Below are positions 23,148 through 34,855 of a stretch of 64,000 nt of DNA, in pieces. The notes below the pieces were generated by a model. It was not told the origin of the DNA, did no database searches, and was given only the letters and a program-made list of their open reading frames with translations. The DNA comes from Annona cherimola (taxonomy: Eukaryota > Streptophyta > Magnoliopsida > Magnoliales > Annonaceae). Both the position numbers and the translations under genes were made by a program. How positions within the stretch are numbered: position 1 is the stretch's first letter; each line of letters opens with the position of its first letter. Where the stretch lies: assembly GCA_030490835.1 (NCBI GenBank), contig CM059971.1, positions 56,592,012-56,656,011 of the forward strand, in the 5' to 3' direction.

Positions 23148-25677
23148 TCAACTTGAAGGAGGTGCTTGTGTAGTAGCGGTTGACCTTGGCTCTAGAGATA
23201 TCTCATACTGGGAAAGCACTTCACGATTGGAGGTTAGGACGTCTGACAATTGTCCAATGGAGGAAGCCAGTGAAGTAATCTGCATCCTCAAGTCCTGAAT
23301 CTGTGTCTCTAGATGAGGAGGAATTGTCACAGGTACGCCAATTTCTATCGCTTCAGCTTCAGCATCCTGTGGAACCTCATGAACTTCAGGAACCATGTGA
23401 CCCATTTCTGCAGCTAGCCAGTTCCTATAGTTTAGGGAAGATTCAGGCAGTCCAGTAAAGGTTAGTCCTAATTCTATGGTAGATAGACTAAAATGCCAAC
23501 CATTGAGTATCTCGTCTGTTATAGCAGCCCCACTGTACTCAATAAACTTAGTATAGACTCCACTCATAATTGGAACACATTGGAAAATACCAAATTGACG
23601 GAGAAATCTTTGAGGATTATAAGAACAATAACCCGAGACTCCTAATAAAGTAAGACATTTATAATCCCTACAACATACAAGAGGGTCAACAAATAGCCAA
23701 GATGCTTTCCAACAAACTCTTTCTTCAGATAAGTTAGATAAATGAGAAAGCAAATCTGCAGGTAAAGGAGTCCACTCAAGGCTTAATAAGGTACTGGTAA
23801 GATAAGGAAGATGGACCATATGTTCAGGGATAGGTGGAATACATCTCAAATGTGCCATTAACCAAACCTGCAATAAAAAATAAAATTTCAGCAACGTACT
23901 CCCAAGGAAAATACAATATAATAAACAGCTGGGTATGTAAGTTCATCTCATTCATGAAAGGTAAAGCATCACAAGCTCCATTGACCCATAAAAGTGCCTA
24001 TAACAAAAAGGAAGTCTGAAGGAAATCAGCAATGAATCGAAAGATTTTTTTTAGATTTAATGAAAGTGACATTCAACAGCTACATGCAGAAATGTTTTTT
24101 TAAAAAAAAACTGATAGTCTCAAAAAAAAAAGAGAAGAGAAGGGGAAGACATTTCAGAATTAGGGTTTCAGACCTGACAATGTGCATATAGGCATAATAT
24201 TTCAGAGTCAAGATTTCAGGATTAACAATTATAGAATTGATAATTTCAAAAGAAAAGAAAGATACTTCAGAGGTAACAACTATACAAGAGCATGGTTTCA
24301 GAATGGATAACCTCAAAAAAAAATGTCATATAAATTTAGATTTCATAAGTTCAAGTTTAAATCTCACATAGAACGATTCAAGTATCCCAAAAATATAACA
24401 TCTCAGATTCTCAAAGAGGCATACAAAAATTCCAAGTATAACTTTAGAAGTAACAGTCCAGCATGCAAAATCCCACATTTTATAATCTCAAAATGATAAG
24501 TAAAGTTTCAGACTCAAATAACATTAAGACAGCATGTAGAGTTTCAGGTTAGACAACTTACTACGACATGCAAAGCTCTAGATTTGATAACTACAAAAAA
24601 AAAGTATACTTTCAAAAAATGATAACGAGCTTAGCAATTTAAGAAGAAATAAATCAGTAAACCAGTTAAAGATTCCCATTTCTCAAGAATTAGCGGCCTC
24701 ACAATAGCATGCAAACTCTCAAGCACAAAAAGAGGGGGGTTTCAGGCATGATAGATCCACATCTAGCATGTATAGTTTGGATTAAACCAAAAAAAAAGAG
24801 AGGGAAGGATTAAAGGTAGTACATATTATTACACTATAAAAGAGATCCCTGCCTCCAAAACCTATAATAGAACTCGTGTCTCAAAAAAGAACAAGTCGAA
24901 AGGCACTTGATTAAAGGCAATACATGTCATGTATGAGAAAAGACATGCTTTACAAAAGAAAATAAACATAGTAGCACTTACTTGTAAAACAGAAAGGCAT
25001 CCTTGTAAAGGGCTAGCTCCTTCATGAAACCGGGTCAGTCCTTCATGAATCCCAGCCAAAATGCTAGGGACTAAGGGTTTTCTCAATATGGCCAAATGCA
25101 CAAAAGAGAGAAGCTGTAATTTCAGGAAAATATCTGATGGAAGAAGAATTTCAGCAAGAATTCCTAGAATCAAAGCATTTCTGCATGAAGCACCTCTAGG
25201 AGTACCAGGATGTTCTCTATGGACAGAAAAATCCTCATAAAACAGGTCTAGAGAGATGGCAGGGGACTCACTGGGGGCAGCCAAGTCATATCTCCGAGGA
25301 TTTGCATTGAACAAATAAGTAAACAGGTCCTCACCCACAGGCCCGGGAGGCAAAACAGAAATATCCCTAAATAGCGGTAACCTGGTAAGCTTAGAAACCT
25401 CCTCTAAGGAAGGGGACAATTCTACATTTCCAAATCTAAATACCCCTAAGGAAGGGATCCAGAATCTAGCTGCAGTTTCTAGGAAAGTATAATTCAAAAC
25501 AACCCTAGTCAGTTCCAAGCATTCTCCCAAATGAAAGGAAGCTAACTCAACCCTTTCAATGGCTGACAAAGTAGCAACCCATCTAGACAACCTTTGACCA
25601 GCAAAAGGAATACCCAAGTTAGAATTACTCCCACTAGATGAGGAAGAACTAGACCTAATAGGATGAATACCATTCAT
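23148..25677 (-). CDS. Antisense two-exon gene, plant-mobile-domain/DUF7745-like (intact, right copy)
   Basis: Reverse-strand gene downstream of pol. Exon 1 is 25677 down to 24982 (232 codons, start MNGIHPIRSSSS); exon 2 is 23867 down to 23148 (239 codons plus stop), giving about 471 residues. A GTAAGT donor and a T-rich CAG acceptor join VLQ to VWLMAHLRC in frame. Motifs: a Ser-rich N-terminus, FWIPSLGVFRFGNVELSPSL near residue 75-95, SFVHLAILRKPLVPS, exon-2 start VWLMAHL, RNWLAAEMG, and a C-terminal helix that may coil (HLETQIQDLRMQITSLASSIGQL). Resemblance is to plant mobile domain/DUF7745 proteins found in Tat-lineage elements; role unknown, possibly nuclear. It is fully open although the sense gag-pol is heavily broken. 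Confidence 0.8.
23868..24981 (-). other. Predicted intron of the antisense gene, right copy
   Basis: 1114 bases, GTAAGT...TTTTTTATTGCAG on the reverse strand; same length as in the left copy and no coding signal. Confidence 0.72.
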
Positions 25678-27490
25678 GTTTCAAAAAGGTAAGGGCTCAA
25701 AAGCAGAAAAGAAAATAGATAAGAAGAAATCAAAAGGAACAATGGAGGAAGAGCAGAACAACGTATGGACAAATGCCAGTAAGGACTCAGCAATAGAGCA
25801 TAAATAGAAGGAAAGGATGTCAAAGAAATCAGGGGTACACAGTGTGACCCAAAGTCAAATAAGGTTCATTCATATCAACAGTCAGCTCATTACAAGTCTA
25901 GAGAAGCAGTAAGTTACTACAACACAAAGTAAAATAGTACTAGTAATAAGTAACTTTCAATGATTATTAAAAAAAATCTTTATACAAGTACAAGGATCAG
26001 GGGTCATTTCCCTGTAGAGCTTGATTACACAACAGAAAAGTGACTTGTGCTTATTCCATTCGATATACCCTAATCATAAGATATGACCCATCAGCAATAC
26101 AGAGAAGATAATTCCTTACAATCATTACATGATCAGGAAAAGCTGAATTTTGGACAAAAGAAAGACTATGAGACAAGTTCCATCACAGTAGCACTGAAAA
26201 GACAACTCCTTACAGTCATCATTCTGAAAAGTGGAAATAAATTATTATACACAAGTTTTAGAATTGAAAGACAAGTTCCATCAACAGTAGCACCGAAAAG
26301 ACAACTCTTTACATCATCATTCTGAAAAGAGGAATAAATTATTATAAGAATTGAAAGACAAATTCCATCAACAGTAGCACTGAAAAGACAACTCTTCACA
26401 ATCATCATTCTGAAAAGTATTACCAGAGGACATGTTTCCATTAACAGTGTTGTAAAGGCAATTCTATATAATCATTACATATCCTAGAAAATAGAATTAG
26501 GGGTTACCAGACAAAGCACGCAAAAAGCATGCCTCAGAAAAGATTACTATTTACAATCATCACTTATCTAGGAAAAACAGAATTTTGAATTAATGAATAT
26601 AGTTTAAAATTAAAAAAAAAAGAGTAGACTATTTAATAAACTAATAGCACTGTAGATTAGAGATACCAAAAGATAAGTAGGGCACTAATTAGACAATAGT
26701 TAAAGAATCTAGGATAATCTTTACAAAGGCATAAATAGCTATATAAGAGAACGCCTATAGAAGCAAGTAGGAAAATATATTAAGAGAAGAGCATAGTAAA
26801 AGTATCATTAGTTTAATACTAGAAAGAGAAGAAAGGGAAGGAAATGAAATAAAACCTGAGTTACATGAGTGAGACAATCGACCATTACCAAAATTCATTA
26901 ATAAAAACCTTCTATTACTGATTGGTCTAATGAAAACCCAAACCATACCACAAGTCATCTAGCCACAAATCTCCCGAGAGTGCATCATAAGATAACCTGC
27001 TTAATTTTAAAATATATACATAAATAGACAGATTTGTTTCATGATTAGACGGGACAAAATTAACAATCTTTAACATAATACCATACAAAGTAACCATAGT
27101 TCATCTGCACATCATCAAACACATAGCATAAATCTAGCTTTAAAATGAATAGGGTAATTAGCACGCAAGAAATCACATATTGTTAACTAATTTAGAGTTA
27201 CACAAACTATTGAGCATGTGCGCATTATTAGTTGCGTTCATAATCGAATCAAGATGAATAGTACAGGTCATACGGGAAGCAGATATATTTATAAACTGAA
27301 TCAAACCATATTGACATACATGATCAATAGAGTAAAAAAAAAAGAAGTTATGTTTAACAGGTATTTAAGAATAACAGTCACGTTAAGTGAGGAAAATTGG
27401 TAACTAATGGAGATGGGAACACAATAAAAAAAAATTTTGGAAAAGAAAAAGAGACGTTACATCAGCACAACAAAGGAAGAGAGAAATCTA

Positions 27491-27521
<31 letters not shown>

Positions 27522-27660
27522 TAACTGTCTTGTAAAAATTAAATTTTGATAACATACGAACACAAGAACCTCCACATTTCAAACTATCCAAGAAAAAGAG
27601 AGAGAAAGGGAAATAGAATAAAAAAAATAATAATAAAAAAGAAAGCAACATAGATCATCA
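25678..27660. other. Right Tat copy: region upstream of the antisense gene, mostly non-coding
   Basis: AT-rich; carries the ~90-bp minisatellite (26097-26497) and (AAT)n at 27491-27520. No gene seen. Confidence 0.5.
26097..26497. repeat. ~90-bp minisatellite, right copy
   Basis: Same three main units as in the left copy, first clear unit at 26172. Unit number and spacing are unchanged, unlike the 71-bp array further downstream. Confidence 0.8.
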
Positions 27661-28767
27661 GCCATTACCGATCTTCACTGTCTTCGATGTTGCGACGGTC
27701 GCGGACAATCAGGGTAGCCGCCTACAACAAGCCGTCCAAGTAATTTAGCTCACAGTGAACCTTTATCGATCCTGATAGCATGCCTCAACAAGGGCCCATC
27801 GATCCCGAGGGAAAACGCATCCATTCCATGTATTCCGACTTCTCTACACCCCAACTGGATGCCAACAACTCTGCAAGCTCCTAGGCCCTGCCCAAGACAT
27901 CCTCCCTCCTCTGGAACCTCAACCCAAAGAAGGAAAATCGATCCAAAGTCCCAATGACGAAAAGAGGGGAAAAGGTAATAGGGGAAAAGGGACTTACCCA
28001 CGATAAATCAGCGAGAGAAGCAACAGGAAAAAAAGGGATCTCGACGGAAGGAGATCCCCGCTGACGGATCCTCGATGTTGTACCAGCTCCGGCAATCCAG
28101 CAGCAGCATCTCCTCCCTTATTCCTTCTCTTCTTTTCCCATCATACCACCAAAGCCACAAGATCTGACAGCAACGGAAGGACAATGATTCCCCGACGCCG
28201 CTGAGCTCCCTGCAAATACTGCGGGGCAACAGGGGAAATAGCAGTCGTGGACGCCTTGAAGCCTGCAGGCCGTAAAGTTGCAACCGCGAAGGCAGCTTCG
28301 GGAATGACGGTGGCTTGAAAGACTCGCGGGAAGCGGCTGCAGGAGGTAACCACGGTTGCAGATATTGATAGGAGTAGACGGAAGAAAATAAGGGATGTCC
28401 TGCCCTCCGGACGATCAACCGGCGAAGTCGTCCTCTCCGGCAACGGCTACTACAGATCTCGGTGACAGCCCTTTAGTGCTATCCCGGCTTCAGAAGCCGA
28501 TGACGCTTCCTCTCCAGCCAACGGCACGGCAACAGCAGATCCCGCGGCGTCGTGTCCTCCTTGCCGACCAGCTGCCAGCGTCTTCTCCTTGGAGGGCCGG
28601 CAATCGCAGCCCCGGCAGCGAGGAGAGAAGGAGGAGACGGCGTAGATGGCAACAAGATGAAATGGGAAGGCCAACTCGATACCTAACCCTAAAGCTCCTT
28701 TCAAATACGGTGATCCTCATGACCACCATCTCCTGTTCGCCATCATAATCAAGGGCTCATCCGAACC
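27661..28767 (-). promoter_or_regulatory. GC-rich island, possible antisense leader/promoter (right copy)
   Basis: Counterpart of 11004-12110, differing by loss of one G in a G-run near 28225. Donor-like and acceptor-like sites on the reverse strand are conserved. No protein family recognised on either strand. Confidence 0.4.
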
Positions 28768-29136
28768 GCCCGATTCAGGATTGTCAATATGAACAAGGTA
28801 CACCTACTTGCACTTAACCCTGCAAAAGATGAGTTATATATTTTAGTATGATATTATTATTATTATTTTTTAAAAAAAAACCCTTGAAAAAATATACATA
28901 TAAGCAAGGAAAAGAAAAAATGGATGAAAGAAAAGAAAAGGGTCAAATATATATATATATATGTGTGTACGAACCTAAAGTAAGAAATTATTAGAAATTT
29001 CTTTCGCCATATATAAAATTCAATAACACAATAAAAAAGAAAGTAAAAAAAAAGGATTAATATAAACAAGAAGAAAAAAGTAATTAGCAAAAGGTTTTCA
29101 ACAAAATTAAAGGTCAAAAAATATATATATATAATA

Positions 29137-29169
<33 letters not shown>

Positions 29170-29300
29170 AGGCAATAAACTTCATATGAAAATTGACAAA
29201 AAAGGGGGTACCACAACATTTTCCCATCTAATGAGGCAACTACTAATATCATTATGAAAAGTAGTAAAATATATAAGAAAAATAAAAATAATGAAAAAAA
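28768..29300. other. Right Tat copy: AT-rich region with microsatellites
   Basis: (AT)n of 16 bases at 28947-28962 (26 bases in the left copy) and (AAT)n near 29140-29164. No gene. Confidence 0.7.
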
Positions 29301-29705
29301 TCCCCAGATACCCTGAAATATGGTGAGGGGAAAATTTGCAAAAAAAAAAAGAAGAAAAAAAAGAAAGGAAAAATCCCCAGATACCCTGAAATATGGTGAG
29401 GGGAAAATTTGCAAAAAAAAAAGAAGAAAAAGAAAGGAAAAATCCCCAGATACCCTGAAATATGGTGAGGGGAAAATTTGCAAAAAAAAAAGAAGAAAAA
29501 GAAAGGAAAAATCCCCAGATACCCTGAAATATGGTGAGGGGAAAATTTGCAAAAAAAAAGAAGAAAAAAAAAAAAGAAAAAATCTCCAGATACCTTGAAA
29601 TATGTGAGGGGAAAATTTGCAAAAAAAAAAAAAGAAGAAAAAGAAAGGAAAAATCTCCAGATACCTTGAAATATGGTGAGGGGAAAATTTGCAAAAAAAA
29701 AAAAA
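29301..29705. repeat. ~71-bp minisatellite, 6 units (right copy)
   Basis: Unit starts at 29301, 29374, 29443, 29512, 29583 and 29654, one more unit than in the left copy. The last two units share the variant TCTCCAGATACCTTGAAATA. Confidence 0.92.
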
Positions 29706-30097
29706 GGAGAAAAAAGAAAATAATCATAAAAAAATACCTTTACAATGTAGCATAATATACTACTATGTTGATATTGCAGTTAGCTTACTTGGATGGGTCA
29801 ATAAAGTTCCATGTATCTAAGCATCTACCCGTGGATAGATCACATGCATATGTACTGTGTGATTCTAAACACCCTCACCGGTACAAATCTAATAAAAATT
29901 ACGTGTCTCAAAATATAACATTGAGAATTCTACAGATTTATTATTCATATGGTTAAAAGGAAAGCTAAGAGTTATTAAGATGATAAATCTATAATAAAGA
30001 ATTATGAAAATTCATAAGGTTGCAAGAAAGTTACTAAAAAGTATTCCAAATAGTATAAAATGTAAGAAAACTACAAAGGTTGAGAAGATTTCAAATA
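29706..30097. other. Right Tat copy: AT-rich 3' end of the internal region
   Basis: No gene seen; nearly identical to 12991-13380. Confidence 0.6.
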
Positions 30098-30167
30098 GGT
30101 GTCAACCATACCTTCTTTAATAATAATGTCCATTATCATTAAAGAAGGGGGGGCAATTGTTGACACC
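30098..30167. repeat. Inverted repeat spanning polypurine tract and LTR start (right copy)
   Basis: Same 70-bp hairpin as in the left copy, unchanged. The stem pairs the polypurine tract and the first LTR bases with an upstream inverted copy of themselves. Confidence 0.88.
30141..30153 (+). other. Polypurine tract of the right Tat copy
   Basis: AAAGAAGGGGGGG followed by CAAT and the LTR start TGTTGACACC; identical to the left copy and also inside a hairpin (30098-30167). Confidence 0.9.
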
Positions 30168-32466
30168 CTACAAAAACGTAAAGAAAAAAATAATATATAC
30201 GATAATAAAATAAAATAGAATAGAATTTCAAAATGGGCCTACTATTATACACATTTATGGGTTTGTGGATTCATTCTTCTAACCCATATATTTTGCAAGC
30301 CCAACATTGTGTAGGGTTCACGGGCCTTCAATACTTCAAGCCCACTAAGGAGGTAACGGCCACCAATCCACATGACAGATCAAGGACCATTCGCATTCGA
30401 GATAAAGTGAAGAATATTTTCTCAAGATAATTGGAGCGGAATTGACATGATGAACGGTTCGGATTAAACAAATAATCATTGTTTTAGGAAATTTTAATGG
30501 TCAAAGCCCATTTGACCAAAGAAAGAGGGGATTTGCAATATTTTCAAGTGCTAAGTAAATTCGATAAATCTAATTCTTTAAGTAAAAATCTAAACCGTTA
30601 AAATAAATAAAGAACATTAATAGATGTGGGCCCTATCAAAAAATCAAAGAAAATGTTTAATAATCAAGATATAAATAAAAGGTCAAAATATGCAAAATGA
30701 AAGGCTAAAAAAACATTGGCTCCCTAGCTAAGCAAAACCATGGGCCCCCATGGTGGTTTTCAACAACCACTCACAAAATTACTAAAAGATCCATTTTTAA
30801 TATATTTTTGCAAAAAAGAGAAAACAGGAAATTGTGCAAAAAAATCAGAAAAAATACCAAATTGCAATTTCTCAAACTTAAAAACCTATAAAAAAGGGGA
30901 CATTCTCCTCTTATTGTACGCGGTGAGAAATATCTCAAAACCAGCTACTTTCCTTTTTCTAGGAAACCCATTCTCCCATCTGATTGCTTTTTTTAAAAAA
31001 AAAAAAAGAGAGAAGAAATGAGCAAACGGACTCCATCACCGCTGCCTCTATTGTTTTCCTTTTGATTTTTTTTTTGCGCCAAGATACAGCAGCGGCATGT
31101 CCTCTCTGGCTTTTATATTTTCGTTTTTTTTTTTTTCAAACAGCGCATTAGTCCTTCTGCTTTACGTATTTTCGTTTTTTTTTTTCAAAAAAAAAAACTC
31201 AGCACGTCATTTTCTGTCTTCTCTTCCCTTTTTTTTTTCCTTTTTTTTTTAAAAAAAAAAAAACAACAAAGCATCCACCATCGTAGATCCCACGTTCCTT
31301 TCCATTCTCGTTTTTTTTTAAAAAAAAAAAACAAAAGGTCCAGCACATCGTTTCTTTTTCTTCTTTTCACTTTCTCGTTTTTTTTTTTAAAAAAAAAAAC
31401 AAACGTCCAGCACGTCATTTCTCCATTTTCTTTTCGTTTTTTCTCATTTTTTTAAAAAGAAAAAGGAGTCCGGTACGACATTTCTCCTCCTCTTCATTTT
31501 CTCGTTTTCTTTTTTTAAAAAAAAAAAAATCAAAAGGGTAAAAAATCCTTCAGCACGTCATTTCCTCTTCTCTTCATTTTTCGTTTTTTTTTTTCTAAAA
31601 AAAAAAAACACACAATCAAGCACATCCACCTTTCTCTTTATAAAAAAAAAGGCAAACAACTCACCGGCACGTCCATCCTCTTCTCTACCATTTTCCCATT
31701 TTTTTTAAAAAAAAAAAAAAACCTAAAATCTAACCATAAAAAAACATATCATTATTATTCCGCACAACCAGAGCAACTACCCACACCTAATTTTCAAATT
31801 GAGTTAGGGCCTCAAAAAAAAAAGCCTAGGGATTAAATTCCCGCCTCCACCCTCTTGAGCTTTTACATAAAAAAAAATGTATATTAATTTTTCGCACTCT
31901 TAGGACGAATGTACTAGAAAAATAAAGTTGTATCTTTTTTTCTAGTTATGAGTTCACCCGGAGAATCTCTGTGTTTTAGTGCCTTATTGTATACGGACTA
32001 ACCACCGTTATATAGTTAGTGGCGACTCCAAAAGTTAATATATTAAATATTTGTACGCATAGTACTAATTGCTAATTGCGTCTAATTGAGATATATGTTT
32101 GCGTTTGACTAACTCGCATCATTTAAAAATCTCTAAAAACTTGCATCATCTAAAAGCCTTAACGCTTGCATCTCCCTTCTTTAACCCCATGTCTACACCT
32201 TTTATATTTTTTCCATTTCTGATCTTGAACCCCTTTTCTACATCGTTTATATTTTAATTTTTGCACGTTTAATTTCTGTATCTGACTTGCATCACGTCTA
32301 ACCCGCTAACTCGCTAATTTGCATGTCATACTTATTCTCTTCTCTGGTGTATGCATATTTTATTTTCACATTTTAGTTCATGGTTATATATATTTTATGA
32401 GCCTACTTTACACTTTTTAGGCCCATTCGCCGGCCCATCGTAGCTCGCTAAAAACCACGTGCTACA
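30158..32466 (+). repeat. Right (3') LTR of the Tat tandem array
   Basis: This 2309-bp LTR begins TGTTGACACC after the polypurine tract and ends GTGCTACA, followed by unrelated sequence starting GTGGGCACAG. It differs from the middle LTR by about ten substitutions plus homopolymer-length changes, concentrated in its last 850 bp. It carries the same T-run/A-run palindrome array (30987-31722) and the internal primer-site-like motif (32020-32030). Confidence 0.95.
30987..31722. repeat. Array of T-run/A-run palindromes in the right LTR
   Basis: Same array as in the middle LTR, with one- to few-base length changes in the T and A runs and substitutions in the last two units. Confidence 0.88.
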
Positions 32467-33361
32467 GTGGGCACAGGTTGGATTTAATTACCAAAGGATC
32501 TCACTTAATCTGAAGAAGATGGCCATGGAAGAAACGAAATCGATGTGGTAGGCTCGAAAGTCCAAAATGCAGAAGACGATCCAAAATTCGAAGTTCAAAA
32601 TCAAAAATCTGAAGTTCAAAAATCTAAGAGTTGAATTCTCAAAATCCAGAAGTAGCTGCAACCAAATCTGAGACATGAGAATGGAAGATGCTGAAAAAAA
32701 TAAGGGACAATCTATCTCGGCTGGCAAAAATAGGGGAGATGTTAAAAGATGAAAGGAAAAATGATGATCTGGAGTAGAGAGACAGAATTGGTGCTTTCAA
32801 TTACGCTCAAGATCATGATGCATTTTAAACGAGTTTTCGCTAGATTCAGCCATGAGAATTGTAGAAATAATGTGTAGGCCTACCTCTTTAGAGAATTTGC
32901 AGGTAGAGTAAGTTTCCAGAAGCGATATAGTGTTGCGCATTAAACTTCTTATCTAATTAGGATTGAAGTCATGAATATCAGAAATCTACCACATGTCCAC
33001 AACTTAAATGTCTACAAGAATCGAGAAGGGAGTGGTAGAGTATTTTGGATTTGGCTTCTATCATTATGGGAGCAACTGAGGCCCTTCCTATTTATAAGGC
33101 AATCTTGTGACATCTTTATTCAAATAAGATGCTCATCTAACAGGATATCTCATCTGATTAGGATAGGCTCATCTTATCTTGATTGGAGATAAGCCCCTAC
33201 CATAGGTGCTAATTCCCTCACGTTTTTAACATCTCTCATTTACATATGATAGGCTTTCCCCCCATCCTCCTATTCATACCAATGAATAGGTCGTGTGACC
33301 AGTGAGTAAAACCTCAATTTGAGAGCTTGATCTTATACACCTATTAGAGATACATAGTAGT
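32467..33361. other. Right flank of the Tat array with a dispersed repeat (32860-33200)
   Basis: No gene recognised. The part from about 32860 (GTGTAGGCCTACCTCTTTAG) to about 33200, including AGAGTATTTTGGATTTGGCT and AAATAAGATGCTCATCTAA, recurs in the same orientation at 47345-48055, where it is interrupted by a foldback element. This copy is the uninterrupted version. Confidence 0.7.
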
Positions 33362-34855
33362 TGTTGTGAACTTAACTAATGTAAATTACAAATTATATTT
33401 TAAGTTTTGATTAGTAATAATCAATTTGAATTATTAAAAGTTAATAATGCAATCTTGGGTATGTAAAGTTTCAATTTTCAAGAAGCAGACAACTGAAGTC
33501 CTAATCTCAAGTCGATTTCACGAGCGATTTGGACAAAGTAACAACCTAAGTTGACTCTACAATCGGCTTCAAATGCATTTTCGAAGATAGAAAACTTTGA
33601 AGGAGAGATGTACTGTTGAAATCACACCCCAAGTCAACTTTCAAAATAATTTGAGTGAAGTCAAAAACAAAATCGACTTTAGCATGCGCTTGGAGGATTC
33701 AAGGCAACAAGAAAATTTCTATCTCAAAAATGACATTTGAAGCCGCACCTTAAGTCGACTCCAAATGCAAGTTGGGTAAATTCGAAATCGAAGTTGACTC
33801 CAATCAGTAACTTCAAAGAACAAATGGTTATAAAAATTCTCTTGTCTCAAAAATAACACTTGAAATCGCATTCCACTACAACTTAGGTGAAGTTCAACTT
33901 GAAGTCGATCCAAAGGTGAGACTTCAAAGAAAGACAGGAAGATTAAGGAATTGAAGTTCGAGAACATGTCAAAGTTAAAACCAAAGTCGACTTTACCCGC
34001 AACTTGGGTGAAGTCCCACCACTAAGTTGACTCAATATACAACTTGAAGGCTAAGGCCTAAAAAAATTATCGGACAAAAATGGTGCATCGAAGTCAATAT
34101 TCAAGTCAATTTTACTTGCAACTTGGGTGAAGTTAAAATCCAAGTCGACCTCAGTTGCGACTTCACTCATAATAGTCAGACATTTTTTAAATATTGGCAC
34201 ATTAATTGCCAATCGCTTACCGTCAAATGTTCAAAAAATCTTTCAAAGCTATAAAGAACTCATCAAGTGGAGTTCATATAGTTAGCTAAGGCATTGATTA
34301 TGCTCTCACCTTCCAAATCTTAAGTATTCAAACCTTTATTTAAGTGTTCTCAATCAATCTCTCAAGTTTACTATAAGACGCCCCCTATTTAAATATTCTT
34401 ATCATTCTCAAAGCTTGCTTGCTGTGTTACAAAGATTTATACATTTTGTAAAGTTTAGCTTATTTTTATTTCAAATCTTTTATTGTAATTTGACAATGAG
34501 CCTAGCGTTGGAGACTAAGGCCAAGATATGAAAACAAGTAATGTTTGGTTAAAGTTGTACTCACCAGTTACTTGTAAGGCCCTCTAGATCTATAATCTGG
34601 AAGAGAGTAGAGGTTCTAAGTTGTACTTGATAAGTGATAGTGAAACTCAAAGCACAAGAAATTTGTGCTTAGAAAAGTGAAGTAGCGGTGTTGCCCATAC
34701 CATTATAAAAAATTATGTACCTTCTTATGCATCTATTTTTTTTATTATTTTTCCCTCTTGCATTAAGTAATCTTAAAGGAGTTAAGCTTAAAATATAAAA
34801 GAAATTTTAAATCTATAAATTCACCTCTCTCCTCTTGGGTAATGCTATTCTTTCA
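33362..34855 (+). repeat. SIRE-like Ty1/copia LTR, degraded, possibly solo
   Basis: Begins TGTTGTGAAC and ends with AATTCACCTCTCTCCTCTTG...TTCTTTCA, the arrangement typical of SIRE-type copia LTRs; about 1.49 kb. The following bases (AGACCAACAG) do not match the tRNA-Met primer site usual for these elements, and I see no 5-bp target duplication, so it is a solo or truncated LTR. Inside (33480-34180) are degenerate tandem units of roughly 110-150 bp around AAGTCGACTTTACCC and GCAACTTGGGTGAAGT. Confidence 0.6.

Larger units (their letters stand above)
13441..32466 (+). mobile_element. Complete Tat-lineage LTR retrotransposon (right copy)
   Basis: Element of about 19,026 bp bounded by LTRs at 13441-15753 and 30158-32466, each starting TGTTGACACC and ending CTACA. 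The internal region of 14,404 bp begins with a tRNA-Arg primer site and ends with an AAAGAAGGGGGGG polypurine tract. Sense gag-pol runs 16092-22289 and is broken by shared stops and frameshifts, so the copy looks non-autonomous. There is no extra ORF between the primer site and gag, which argues for a Tat/Retand-like element over a typical Ogre. The right flank starts GTGGG; the matching target duplication would lie left of the window. Confidence 0.95.
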
